Origin: Cryptomeria japonica
Taxonomy: Eukaryota; Streptophyta; Pinopsida; Cupressales; Cupressaceae
Length of the DNA stretch: 64,000 nt
Direction: 5' to 3'
NCBI RefSeq assembly: GCF_030272615.1
Contig: NC_081411.1
Coordinates: 45,211,517 to 45,275,516, forward strand
The translations under genes were made by a program, and so were the position numbers. This document shows positions 11,511-23,333 of the stretch, one piece after another; positions within the stretch are counted from its first letter, which is position 1; each line of letters opens with the position of its first letter. Under the pieces are notes generated by a model. It saw only the letters and a program-made list of their open reading frames with translations, was not told the DNA's origin and did no database searches.

Positions 11511-12639
11511 TGTATACAGCTAAAAATCATCTGAAGATAATTAATTAAATAAGCAATTTTTTAATCAATCCCCCTTGCTAATTTAATTTAATTCATTAGT
11601 AATTTGATTAAATTCTCCCTTTCATCTACTTATTAATAAATATAAGGATTTATTTAATATGTTCATTTCAATAGTCCTCTTTGATTAATTAATCTAAATT
11701 GATTAACCCCCCCATTTCATTCATTTCTTCTAATCCCCTAATTAAAATAAAATAAAATAATTTATGAGTTGTTGAAAGTTAATTAGCCTTTTCCTATTAT
11801 TTGAATTTTTAAATTCAAATTCCCCACATGGCTCCTAACTCCTAACCATCTCTCTAACCTAACCTGTTCCACCTAAGCCTGGGTTTAACTAACCCTATCC
11901 TATCTTGCACATCCTAACCTCCTTATCCTAACCTTCTATGGTGTGGATATTCTCCCTTTGAGAAACATGGCACTTTGGCCACATGTCTCCTCTCTTGGAC
12001 ACTTTCCCTCTCATGAGAAACTCTCCTTGACACTTGCCACCATAGAGATGACAAGTGTACCTCCCTCCAACCTCCTCCAATTTCACTCTTGATATCTTTA
12101 GACTCAGTCTTTACCATTGATTCCTGCCACCTCACCCTTGGCCTTGGAAATCCTATAAATATCCCCCATTTTGGAGCACAAAGGATCCCGTCTCATTATC
12201 AATTTAGGAATTGTTACTATAGGCATATTATTTGAGCATTGTTTTTATAGGTAATTGTATTAGCTTAATTTGATCACTTTCTAGAATAATTGTTGAATCA
12301 TGTAGGTTAATTAATCTCTTTTCTATCTTACTTGCATCATCATCATAGCTTAATCATGCACATCATTAGCTTAATTATCCTCTTGGATCAATATAGCATA
12401 ATCAATCTCATCTAGCTCGCATATCATTATCATTTCAAATCCTCCGTCTAGGTGTAGTCATGTCACTGGGATTGCTTATTTAGATCTAAGAGAAAATCCA
12501 TACCCGCATCTTTTAGGAGGTGATAGGTCACTTTGTCATGGTTCATCTTTCATTTTCTTTTAATTTGCTAACCATGCTTGTAATGATATATTGGGTGTTT
12601 GTGTTGCAGCTGCAGGTATCACATTTCATAGACACGATA
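11511..12639 (+). repeat. Tat-1 3' LTR
   Basis: It starts TGTATACAGC after the polypurine tract and ends ACGATA before the GCATT target copy. It has the TATA box TATAAATA at 12154-12161. It is 14 bases shorter than the 5' copy, with scattered substitutions. Confidence 0.92.
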
Positions 12640-12644
12640 GCATT

Positions 12645-12790
12645 CATGAAATTTCTCATTATTTCTTCTCAAATGAGTATGGGAATAACGCCATCCATAT
12701 TAGGTTTGCCACCACCACTACTTATGGAAATTATTAGATCTTTCAAAAACTTAGAAGAAGAGAAAAGTTAAAAAATATATTTATCATCAT
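12645..12790 (-). pseudogene. Copia relic, gag part (right half, split by Tat-1)
   Basis: The minus strand reads LKDLIISISSGG, then VIPILI*EEIMRN. This is like the LLSEEMRRK stretch just before the zinc knuckle of plant Copia gag. Its frame leads directly into the gag codons at 2815-2700 once Tat-1 and one target copy are ignored. Further right (12790-13260) I find no recognisable gag. Confidence 0.65.
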
Positions 12791-13264
12791 ATTATAGCTT
12801 AACATTAATTGAAGTAAGCTAACTTATAATCAAATTAAAAGAATTCAATTATTCAACAATGAAATAACCATCCTTCCTTTTTAATGAATGCAAACATCTT
12901 TTGAGATATAAATTTTTAGACAAACACTTATTTTGGTAGATTTTGTTTGTCTTCCTGCGCAAGTTGTATGTGGTATCCTTTGCTGAGACATCTTAGAGGA
13001 GAGAATTTGTCAGACATAATCAGATGGCTCCATGTTTCTTTCATTGTAACTTCTTCGAATCTTCATTTGACAAGTAGAAGTAGCTAGTTTATTTTCTTAT
13101 GAAATTGTCAACCACTAATCTCTCTCTTTGAGGAGATATTTGACTTTCAATACCCATAACTCATAACCAATGCCATTTAGATTCTTAATATCTTGATGAG
13201 AGGTAGAGGCAATGTTGCATAATATTTTATAGATCTACACAAAGATCTCTCAATAGAACCATTA

Positions 13265-13277
13265 GCATTAATACCAA
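13265..13277 (-). promoter_or_regulatory. Degenerate primer site of the Copia relic
   Basis: The minus strand reads TTGGTATTAATGC, three mismatches from the tRNA-Met primer site TTGGTATCAGAGC. It stands where a primer site is expected upstream of the minus-strand gag relic. Confidence 0.45.
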
Positions 13278-13810
13278 ATTTTGATTAAGAATGTGAATAA
13301 ATTTTACAATATGAACTTAAACAAATTATTTGTAAATACAAATCTCAAATATTAACCCTTAAATCTTTTGATTCCAAAATCAAAGAAAGAAAGAGAGAAC
13401 TATAACACAAATAACACCATATATATGTGGAGAAACTTATAAGGGTATAAAATCTACCATAGAAGGAGACACAAATATATTACTAATCAAGACATATTAT
13501 ACAACAATAAACTTCAATAAAGAACTCTACCTAGATATTTGCAAGGATGCACAAAACATGATGCTTTCTATAGTAGCTTAAGGCCTCAATTTATAGAGAC
13601 TTTTGGGAGTGAATACCACTGTGGTAACAAAAAGAAACAAGATTATCCATGTATCCTAAGATAGGCACATACATGTGCTCTTATAACTTTCATATGGCCT
13701 CTCCAATCTCAACACCTATGAATGAAGATAGCAATATCCTATCCTAAATGCACTCACAATAACTTATGACATTTTAAATGACTATCCTGCATACACTTAC
13801 AATTTACCTC
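13278..13810 (-). repeat. Probable LTR remnant of the Copia relic
   Basis: This AT-rich segment follows the degenerate primer site on the minus strand, where the 5' LTR should be. No partner LTR was found in the window, so its extent is uncertain. Confidence 0.35.
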
Positions 13811-14905
13811 ATCTATCTTGAAACACTCAAAATAGAAGATTTTCCTAAATTCCAAATGGTAACTATTTATTTGTCTTTACATAAGCTTTTTTACCACTAT
13901 TGGTTAAATGGTTCCATCTTTTATGGATAAATTACAATAACATTAAGAGAGCAATAATTCAAAGATTTATTACAAGGTTGATGACACCTAAATCCCAATA
14001 GTAATTGCACATGTACATATAGACATGTATCAATGCCTTCTTAAATTTTCAAAAGGTGCACTTATTTTCAATTATTGATTATTTTAATAAATTTAACAAA
14101 TGACCTAAGTTTTTGACATTGACTAAACGAGCACCACATTGCTATTGCAATCATTCCCTTACCCTTACTATTTGAACATTCAAAAGAATTGCACATTAAT
14201 ACACTATATATATTTTTTAAACGATATGTACATAAATGAAGAAGTAAAAAGAGTGACAAAATAAATTTTTATATTTTTAATATTTTTTAATTTATGTATC
14301 AACCTAGTCACTTTTAAACATTCCTTGATTCAATGATCACATAATCCATAGAAAAATCACATATTATTAATATAATAAAATAAGCATTTATTATTTTTTA
14401 TTTATTATAATTGACCTTTGACTGTTGAAATGAATAATATTAAAATATAACCCTCATTCCACCCTTAAATAATCAATTACAAAAAATCCTTTTTTATTAT
14501 ATTTTAATAATTAAACAAAACTTCAAGACAAATAAAGTGGTTAGTAGTTAACATCATGTAGTCTTTGAAGTATTTGATTTGACTATGAAAAACCCTTTTC
14601 CATATGACAAATTGACATAAAGTAGTGACTCCATGTTTTTTCTTTCTTGAAGGAGGTTGGTTTAGAAGAAATACAATTAATTTGACTAGTATATAAGAAA
14701 GCACCAACAATAAATGCACATAATGTTTTTTCTTCTTTCACAAAAGTGTATGTTGAAAAAAAAAGTACAAAAGTATAAGGGAGCCTGGAGGAAACATTGC
14801 CAAATCGAAAGACTAAAAATAAAAATTCAAATTTATGAACTATAATTTGAAATTACATTATATAAAAGAACACATAATATATCTAATTGTGACTAGTATA
14901 TATTA
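13811..14905. repeat. Duplicated segment, copy A, left part
   Basis: From about 13815 to 14500 the sequence is clearly homologous, in the same orientation, to 55330-56165. Shared blocks include GTGCACTTATTTTCAA and TTTTGACATTGACTA. In both places it leads into methyltransferase-locus sequence. The stretch 14515-14905 is AT-rich and mostly specific to copy A. No gene is seen. Confidence 0.75.
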
Positions 14906-15373
14906 GTATATGTTTCTTTGGATCAAATTTAAAAAATCTCTACCTTTAGCATAGATTAATAAATTTCATATGATTAGATAGTTAGCTAGACTGGGGTGAA
15001 ATGGGTGAAATTTCACATGCTAGGGTTTCGGGGCACAAGCTGAGTTGGGGAGATGATGCCCTTAGCGATCCCCTCCTCCTCCCGATCATTTTGGCTTTCA
15101 GACTGATCACGCTCCAGAGTGGGTTTTTCGGAATGGTAAATGGGTTGATGTGCTTTCTCGAGATAAAACAAAGTGGCATCGAGGGCATCCTAGAAGGCTG
15201 AAATCATCTTATTTCAAAGGGTTTCTGGTCCTTAGAAGAATTTTTCTACGCGTTCTAAGTCTTGAGGATTTGGGGGGTCTGGAAAAAACCCTTAGAGTAA
15301 CAATATTCCTCAGAAGGGCATGTGGGGGAATTCTGTTGGGTTGGCATGACCAAAAGTTGTTTTATCTTCTGAT

Positions 15374-16824
15374 TTGAACATGAATAAACCCTTGGATAAA
15401 GAACCTTCGGTGGAGAAAGTTTTGTTACCGATGCCTTGTATCTCTGCGGTTGAAGCTCTGTTTAACAAGAAAGCTATGGATTTACACTCCTTGGCGGTTC
15501 TAATCCTGGTTTGGGGTGATAATATTTTGCTTTCCAAGATTCATCATAAAATTAACTCTCTGTGGTATGGAACACTTTACTTTCAGGTTCTTTCTGCGCA
15601 TTCCTTCTTTTTTATTTTTTATTTTGTGGATGCTAAACAACAGGCTTTGGAAAAACCATATTTGTGGCTTGGTCATAATTTAATCTTTATGGAAAATTGG
15701 AAAGATTTTTTTTTGCATCGCAAGATATTGTAAAATGTATCCCCACTTGGCTCTCCTTGCCTCTTCTTCCCTATGAGTTTTCCGATCTAGATATCTTGCA
15801 AAAAATTGGAGATTCTTTCAAGAAATTTATTCATTCACATTCAATTTTTGAGGATGGGGTTTTTAGGGTCAAGATTTATGTTTTTCTTTCTTCATCCTAT
15901 GTGGTCCCTTCCAATTGTAAGTTGAAGTCTATTGATGGTGTTTGGCGACAGAGTATTGTTTGTGATTCTGCTTGGTTTTCTAGGGCTTCTATGGTTATGG
16001 ATTATGTTCTATTTGCTTCCCTTAAGGGTTTGTCTTTTTGACATAAGATGTCTCGGCCTTCTAAATTATTTAATTCAAATCTAGATACTCTGCAGTCTAA
16101 TGTTGATATTGGGAGTTGGTCAAAATCCCCTACTTTACAAGGTTCGACTTTTGTTGACAATGAAATTCGTCCTTCAGTAAGCAAGGAGAATAGGGATAGT
16201 AGGAGGGATTTAGGGTCTCCTTCTCTTATGAAGGATGGGTTGCTCATGAATTCTCAGAATGATGATTTTCCTATCGGTAATAGTATGGATTCCTTCCTTC
16301 CTGATTTGGACTTAATTTATAAAGTTCAAAAATTAGTTTTTGATCATAACATTACCTTGAATTCAGATGTCACTGATAAAGTTGTGGAAGTGATTGATCA
16401 GGATCTAGTCAATTTGAATTCCTCTTTTGTTATTCCCTCGACTTGTAGTCCTTTTGACATTCTCTCATCAAACAAAGTCTAGGAGGATGATAATGCCTTG
16501 TGTGTAAATGGGAATGTGGGGTTTGATCCTGCAACTAATAAACTTCTGGTTCAGTTCCCTTTATCCCCTACCTCTCCATCTCCTTCTCTTGCTAAGAGAG
16601 GTAGGAAGCTAAAGGTGTTCTATATGTAGTTAGAGATTGATGCTGGTATCAGTCTATGCTCTTGAGTCCGAAATGGAGATCAGTTAAGAGGGAAAAAAAA
16701 TTAGTCCTCCATTTACTCAGTCTATTGCCTCCAAGCATAGTTTGAAGGCTTCATTGGAGGTTGAGGTGGAGAGCTCTGATTTTGCAATTGAGAAGAGGGG
16801 AGAAATTGTCTCCCCTCAAGAGAA
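15374..16824 (+). pseudogene. LINE ORF1, gag-like protein with DUF4283-like region
   Basis: The product reads through a frameshift near 15700-15730. Segments such as FYFVDAKQQALEKPYLWLGH, then WLSLPLLPYEFSDLDILQKI and YVFLSSSYVVP, follow the spacing of the DUF4283 domain in plant L1 ORF1 (W-V-R-L-x-x-L-P). A Ser-rich tail follows (16048-16482), with stops near 16480 and 16627. I see no intact CCHC knuckle. The protein would bind element RNA. The domain call is by pattern and moderate. Confidence 0.6.
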
Positions 16825-19800
16825 ATGAGAATCGTGTCTTGGAATGTTAGGGGCTTAAATGCCCCCAACAAAATGTGCCTCATTAAATCACAGTTGGATT
16901 TAACGAAGTGTGGTGTGTTACTATTGCAAGAGACTAAGTCAAGTTGTCAGGGTGCTGATTTTTTATTTTCTAAATGGAAGTTGTGGAAGTTTTGTGTCTC
17001 CCCTTCAGTGGGGGCATTTGGGGGTTTGGCTTTTCTTGGGAATGATGTGTCCACTGAGTTAAAATTGGTTGTTTTTGCTCCCTATTGGATGTTGGCCTTT
17101 TGTAAAGAGTCGTATTTCGAATGTTAAATTCTAGTTGTTCAATGTGTATGGTCTAATGACAATTGGGGGTAAGAAAGCTCTTTGGGATTATTTATCTATT
17201 ACCTTTTCTTCCCTGCATGGTTAGTCTATGGTTTTTGGAGGGGATTTTAATGCCATTTCCTTTGATGATGATAAATTCGGGGGTATTTTGCCCAATAAGC
17301 GTATCCTGGAGGATTTTTTTACTTTTATTCAGAATAATGACTTGGTGGATTGTAAAACCTTGAATGGTTTGTTTACTTGGACAAATAGAAGAAAATATTT
17401 CTCGTAGATTGTTGATAGACTTGATCATTTTTTGGTTTCTGCCAGTTGGATTTCCTTTGATGTGGATGTTGTGGCTTCGACTTTGCCTTATACTAGTTCT
17501 GATCACTTTCTGATTGTATTGTTTATTTTGGATGATAGAGCTCCTGGTCATTCTTCTTATAAATTTTAACCAATGTGGTTTCAAGACCTATCTTTTCTCA
17601 TGCTTTTACAATCTTGGTGGTCCTCAGCTCCCTTCATTCATGGAACTAGAATGTTTCAGTTTGTAAAGAAACTTTCTTTTCTGAAACAAGAGATTAAGAA
17701 ATGGAATGTGCTACATTTTAAAAATATTTTTTCTAAAAAAATTAAGATTCATGAAGAACTCAATGTTCTTAATGCTAGGGTTATGAACTGTGGTATGGAT
17801 TCTGCTACTTTTCAGAGACATAAAATGTTAAATTCTCAGCTTGAGGAGATTCTCTCTAGGGAAGAAATCTATTGGCATAAAAAATATAGGGATCTATGGT
17901 TGAGTGATGGTGACAAGAATACTAAATTCTTCCATTCTTCAGCTAAATTAAAAAGGCAACGCAATACCTGATCTCCTATATTCAAAATCCTGATGGAGTT
18001 GTTATTACAAAGGAGAAAGAGATTGGCACTAAGGTTATCCAGTTTTTTAAGTCCCTGCTATCTGAGGAGGCATCTGCCTTTAATGGCATCTTTTCTTTTG
18101 CTATTCCTAGACTAATTTCTAATGTGGATAATGTAATGTTAATGGCTCCTTTCTCTATTCAAGAAGTAAAGGAGGTTGTTTTTTCAATGGCACCTGATAA
18201 GGCTCCTGCTCCCGATGGTTTTAATGCTCTCTTTTTTAAAAAATGTTGGGCTTTTCTTGGGGAAGACCTCCACTTTGTTTTAGAAGAGGATAGATGCAAT
18301 AGGTCTATTTTGAAGGAGCTCAACACAACTCTTGTTGCTATCATTCCAAAATTAGAGAATCCTAAATCTTTTGTGGATTTTCATCCAATTGCCTTATGTA
18401 ATACCTTATATAAAACTATCACTAAAGCTATTTCTATACGGATTTCTAAGCTCATCCCAAATATTGTTTCAAGGGAGTAGGGGGGTTTTGTCCCTGGTAG
18501 GGAAATGACAGAAGGGGCTATTGTGGCCCATGCGATTTTGCATTCTATCTCTTAGCTTTCTATTTTGGCTATGATACTAAAGTTGGACATGATGAAGGGT
18601 TATGATAGGGTAAGTTGGTAGGCACTCTTGTGTGTGCTTAAGAATTTCGGGTTTGGGGTAAAATGGGTTAAATGGATATAGACATGTATTAGCATGGCTA
18701 GGTTTTCGGTGATTTTGAATGGTTCCCCATGTGGTTTTTTTGCTTCATCTAGAGGTCTCAGGCAAGGGGACCCATTGTCTCCTTTCCTGTTTATTATTCT
18801 GGCTGAAGCTCTTAGTAGAGCTATCTTGGGAGCTAGGGATAGTGGCCTCTGGAAGGGGATTTCTATTCCACATATGGCTCCTAGTCATTCTCATTGTTTA
18901 TTTGTTGATGACACATTATTGTTTGGTAAAGCTTCTATGGGGGAAGCAAAGGTCATTAATAGGAATCATTTTGGATTATTCTTCATTTTCTGGTTAGAAG
19001 GTCAATTGGGCTAAATCTAAGATTTTCTTTCATAATGTTTCCCCTTTGGTGCAGTCCAGGTTGACTCATTTTTGGGGTTTCTCTGTTGGTTAGTTCCCAT
19101 TTAAGTATCTAGGAATCTTGGTTTTTACTGGTTTGGATAAGCATAACTTTTGGGAATGGATTTCGGGGGCTATTTCTTCAAGGATACTTTTCCCGTCTCA
19201 TAAATGGCTCTCTTTTTCTGGGAAAATTGTGCTTATTAAAGTTGTTCTAAATGTGGTTCCAATCTATTTATTATCCGTTTTGAAGGCTCCTAAGAAATTT
19301 GTGGTTGCTCTGCAATCAGTATTAAGGTCTGTTTTATGGAATGATAATATTAATAATAAGTCTAGGATCCCTCTGTTAGCATGGGATTAGGTTTGTTCTT
19401 TGAAAGATAAGGGTGGTGTAGGGATTAGGGATCTTGGTAAACAGAACTTGGCTCTTGGTGCTAAGTTAGTTTGGAAGTTGTATAAACAACCCTCTTCCAA
19501 GTGGGCATCTATATTATCTGCAAAATATTTGAGAAACTATTCTAGGGAGGTCATTTTTATTGCTTCTTCGCTCCCTAAAGGGTCTGTAATCTGGAATTTC
19601 ATGGTTGAGTGTAGATCTCTTATTATTCTAGGGTTGTCATGGCTTATTCATATTGGTCATAAGGCTAGATTTTGGGAGGAAGTCTAGAATGGTTTCCCAA
19701 CACTTTCTAGCCTTAGGGATTCGTCGCCTCTTATGACTCTTCTCAAATCTTCTTGGGGTATATTTATGGCTGATTATTTTTTTGTGGATTCCTCGAGTCT

Positions 19801-21061
19801 TGTACCTGTGGCTAGATGGAAATCTATTGACTTTCTTCTAGTGGACCAAGATCTTAAATCTACTTTTGTTGATGAGTTAAAGAAACACCCATTTCTTTTT
19901 TTTGAGGTTGAAGATGAGCTTATTTGGGTCTATTCAAAATCTAGGAAATGTTCGGTTAAGGAGGGGTACAATTATTTGTGTGCAGGTTCTAGGGGCAGTG
20001 ACTTGCCCTATAAGTTATTTTGGCATGTTGCCTGTCTTCCAAAAGCATGAGATTTTGCTTGGTTAGCTATTGAGGATAGAATTCTAAGTGGTATGAGATT
20101 GGATAGGCTTGGTATTATTGTTGTTTTTGCTTGTGTTATGTGCAGAGGGTCTCTTGAGTCAGTTGATCATCTTTTTCTCCATTACGCCTTTGCTTCACAA
20201 TGTTGGTACTAGTTGTCTAATAAGTTAAAGTGGTGTATTGCTTTATGTGGTGACCCTAGGTCCCAATTCATGAGTTGGCCTCTGTTATACTCATCTTCAT
20301 TTTATGCTTGTCTTTGGATAATTGCTCGTTCTGTTTTGATTTGGAAGATTTGGCTTTAGAGGAATAATAGGATTTTTAGGAAACACTCTTCCACCTTGCT
20401 AGATGTGCTCTTCTGTATTGAAAAATCCATCTATGAGACTGCCTTGACCTTCATTTACAAGTGCACAAGTCTTCAAAATACTTTTACATCATGGGATAAT
20501 TGGATTCCGAAGCATTGGCCGGCTTTGCAGACGCTCCCTATGATTGGGGCCATTTGTAAAATAAGGTCTGCTTTAATTAATAAGAAAGAGGTAGTCTGGT
20601 TGCCTCCCCCTTCTTCCAAGTACAAATTGAATTTTGATGGAGCATCTCATGGTAATCTTGGGAAGTTTGCCATTGGTGTTGTGGTTTCTGATAATAGGGC
20701 TCATATTATTAAAGCACAATGTCAATGTATTTCTAGTGGGACTAATAATGTGGCTGAGTTACATGCTCTTTTAGTTGGGCTTGATTTGTGCCTCTCTTTG
20801 CACTTTTTGGATGTCATTATAGAAGGTGACTCTCTAGTTGTTTTTTATATGGTCACAAATTGTTCCTTAAATTCTTGGCATCTTAAATATTGGTTGGATA
20901 AGATACTTGCAAAGCTCAAATTTTTTAATTCCTTCTCTATAGGTCATTGCTACAGTGAAGCCACCAGGGTGGCGGACTTTTTGGCAAATAAAGCCTTAGA
21001 TGAAGATAATAAATCTTTGGTTGATGTGGATGTCAGTTGTTTACCCCCTCATCTTGTTTAA
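16825..21061 (+). pseudogene. LINE ORF2: endonuclease, reverse transcriptase, RNase H
   Basis: It starts with the AP-endonuclease fold: MRIVSWNVRGLN, LLQETKS, GGDFNAI and SDHF. Reverse transcriptase motifs follow: PDKAPAPDGFNALFFKK, PIALCNTLYK, LRQGDPLSPFLF and the catalytic FVDD near 18900. After a region like zf-RVT comes an RNase H (20600-21050) with catalytic Asp in LNFDGAS, Glu in VAELHAL, Asp in IEGDSL and the RVADFLANKA end. At least three frameshifts (near 17130, 17970 and 19000) and about a dozen stops, mostly TAG, break it. Plant L1 ORF2 is of similar size, so the parts are nearly complete but dead. Confidence 0.88.
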
Positions 21062-22733
21062 CTATTCGAATATAACCTATTGTCTTAGCCTCGACCTTGT
21101 ATCTTGTTTGTGATTATAACCAGGTATGCAGTTTAGTGTGGTGGTATTTGTGGCCTCCTTGTTCTTGCATATCTCCCCATTAAGTCTACATGTTTGCTTG
21201 TAATTCCAGCCATGGTACTCGTTGTGGCCTTGTTTAGGGGTTGGAGTTTTTTGGTTCGGGAGGTATCTTGTAATCATGCTTCATTTAGTACTTTGTGCCT
21301 GCTGTTTTTGTTTTTGGTTGTCCATAATATGATTTCATCTGTACAGCTTGCATGTGGGTTTAATCATGTTTACTTTGAGCTTTGTACTATTTGATTGGAG
21401 TTAATGAGTATATTGATATTCGCATTTTCAGTCGTGGCTAGCTCGTAGGCTTATTTATGATTGATTTATTATATCCTTCGTGGTGGCAGTTTAGGAATGT
21501 TTTCTTTTTTCACAATGAGGATCTCCTTCATGTGACAATATTGATTTATCATAAGTTTTGTTCATGTGAGTTATGGTCGTGCTTTTTTTGAGGAAGTTTT
21601 TCATTATTCTTTTTTGAGGTGGCGGTCTGCGGTTGTTTGTTTGCACGATTTGTCGTGGGCTAGCTTGTGTTGATCCTTATTCAGATATCATTCTCGTCCT
21701 TTGGTGGCTAAGCATACTCTTTTATGATGGCCTTTGGTTTCTTTATAAACCTGCTCTTTTTTGCATCACATTATCTCTTTTTGATGGAGGCTGCTAGTTA
21801 TAGATTCTTGATGCCTGTTAAGCAACATGACTTCTAGGACTCTCATGGTTTGTTGATGAAAAGCTTGGTCGTCTATTTAAAAAAAATTCTCTAGATTTCT
21901 CTTTGGCTTTTTGCAAAGTACTCGGCAGACGATGGCTGGTGGAAAATGCAGATAGTTTTCTTGTTGAGGTTGCATCTCGTTTTATTACTATCTGTATGGA
22001 CATGCTCTTGGATTCTTCTATGGTTAGGGTGCTATTGGATGCATACTTTCATCCCTATTTTTATTCTGCTACTGATATGGATAATGCTTTGTCTCTTTGT
22101 CATTTTGAGTTTGACATTTTTTCTTATGGTGGTTTCCTATCTCGTTCTCAATTACTATCTTTTGGCTGGCACAGTGAACTTCTTTTAGTTATGAGAGGAG
22201 GCTTGATTTCTAATCTTTATGATGATACTATGTTTACTCTGGTAGCTTTTTTAGATCATGTTTCTCCAGATATATTGGCAACAGTTGTTAATGTGTTTTC
22301 AAGTATTCACTTTCTACTAGATTCATTGAATGTGGTGATGTCTTCTCCAACTTCAGTTTTGACTCTTCAGATTGTGGCTTCTACAGTTCAAAATGATGCT
22401 ATTATCCACCCTTCCTCTCCTCCATTGGAAAGTACCAGCTCTTGGTTTCTGCATTCTTGATGTTATATTCTCTCTCATTTAGAGAGAATTTTTACTCATA
22501 TACTCTGTGGGGTTGGGTTTTTTGTCAACCAATATGGCTTTTGGGGAATCCTTGGGTTGGCTAGTTATTTCTCTTCGATCCTTGTTCTTATCTGCCTTTA
22601 TTATGTATGAGCAAGGCCGAAGGTTTTCTTTACCTAGTTCTTTCCTACCAGTGCTCTTTGAACTAGGTTGTAAAAATTTTAAATATTAACAAAATTTAAT
22701 GGTTCTCCACTTTTATTTAAAAGTAAAATAAAA
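21062..22733 (+). other. Unusually long LINE 3' region with a 185-codon open frame
   Basis: From the RNase H stop to the A-rich end there are 1.67 kb of GT-rich sequence. A frame at 21903-22460 is open for 185 codons but starts with TTG and has no motif I recognise. The product would be hydrophobic (for example LLDSSMVRVLLDAYFHPYF). It may be a chance frame in T-rich 3' UTR, a read-through extra ORF, or transduced flanking DNA. The region lies inside the target duplications. Confidence 0.5.
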
Positions 22734-22746
22734 TATATGTTTCTTT

Positions 22747-23292
22747 CTGCTTGAAGGTTAGTATAGGATATAAACGATATATTATATGCAGACTGTCATG
22801 TAGAGAGTTCAGTGACCTGTCTTTCTCAAAAGATGTTCACACGAAGATGTTAAATCATGTCATAAATCTTAAGGAGATATGCTGAACACATTCCAACAAC
22901 CTGTCTCCAGTACTATCCAAAAGAATTCAAACCTGCCACCCCAGTCTCATACCAAATTTTAGAAGAGAGAACAAAAATTAAGTGACATAGCAGATAGAAA
23001 CAGGTTTATTTATTTAATTTATTCATAGAACAAGTAACAGTTCATTTCTCTTACAGAGAATTTCATGCCAGCATCAAAACAGAAACATGGAAACAGAACT
23101 AACAGCTTTTCCTAAACATGTTGGAAAATAGAGAATATGTGATATGTAGAAGGAGGCTCAGATAAATTCGGGAACTTAAGAAACAGTTGTGAGATGTAGA
23201 AGGCAGTCTAACTGCGGTTTTTAGTAGAACCTAGTGGGTAGCTTAAAAGTAGAAGCAGTTTTGAGATGTAGAAGGCAGTCTAACTGTAGTTT
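22747..23292 (-). other. 3' UTR and downstream flank of the methyltransferase gene
   Basis: About 22998-23292 is the likely 3' UTR on the minus strand. T-rich sequence on the plus strand around 23005-23030 would give AATAAA-like signals on the transcript. The UTR is homologous to 56400-56600 in the second copy of the locus. Confidence 0.55.
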
Positions 23293-23333
23293 TTAGTAGA
23301 ACCTAGTGAATGGCTTAAAAGTAGAAACAGTGA
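23190..23333 (-). repeat. 72-bp tandem duplication across the methyltransferase stop codon
   Basis: Units 23190-23261 and 23262-23333 are nearly identical, both with TGAGATGTAGAAGGCAGTCT and TTTTTAGTAGAACCTAGTG. The left unit is therefore a copy of the last ~13 codons plus stop, now lying in the 3' UTR. A weaker third unit may lie at 23138-23189. Confidence 0.85.

Larger units (their letters stand above)
2821..12639 (+). mobile_element. Tat-1: decayed, reverse-transcriptase-less Ty3/Gypsy element of the Tat lineage, 9.8 kb
   Basis: Two LTRs (2821-3963 and 11511-12639) enclose a tRNA-Lys-type primer site, a long leader, a decayed protease, a fused pol and a polypurine tract. The direct repeat GCATT flanks it at 2816-2820 and 12640-12644. 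Its proteins match Tat-2 in this window segment by segment, but the gag core and all of reverse transcriptase plus the first RNase H are missing. The LTRs differ by many substitutions and small indels, so it is clearly older than Tat-2. It sits inside a Copia gag relic on the opposite strand. Confidence 0.93.
14920..22733 (+). mobile_element. L1-type LINE with RNase H, 7.8 kb, decayed
   Basis: TATATGTTTCTTT (13 bp) occurs exactly at 14907-14919 and 22734-22746. An A-rich end (AAAAGTAAAATAAAA) precedes the right copy, as for target-primed insertion. Inside are a gag-like ORF1 and an ORF2 with endonuclease, reverse transcriptase, zinc-finger region and RNase H. The order and the added RNase H fit plant L1 elements. 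The other copy of the locus (around 56195-56215) has no LINE at the matching site. Confidence 0.9.
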
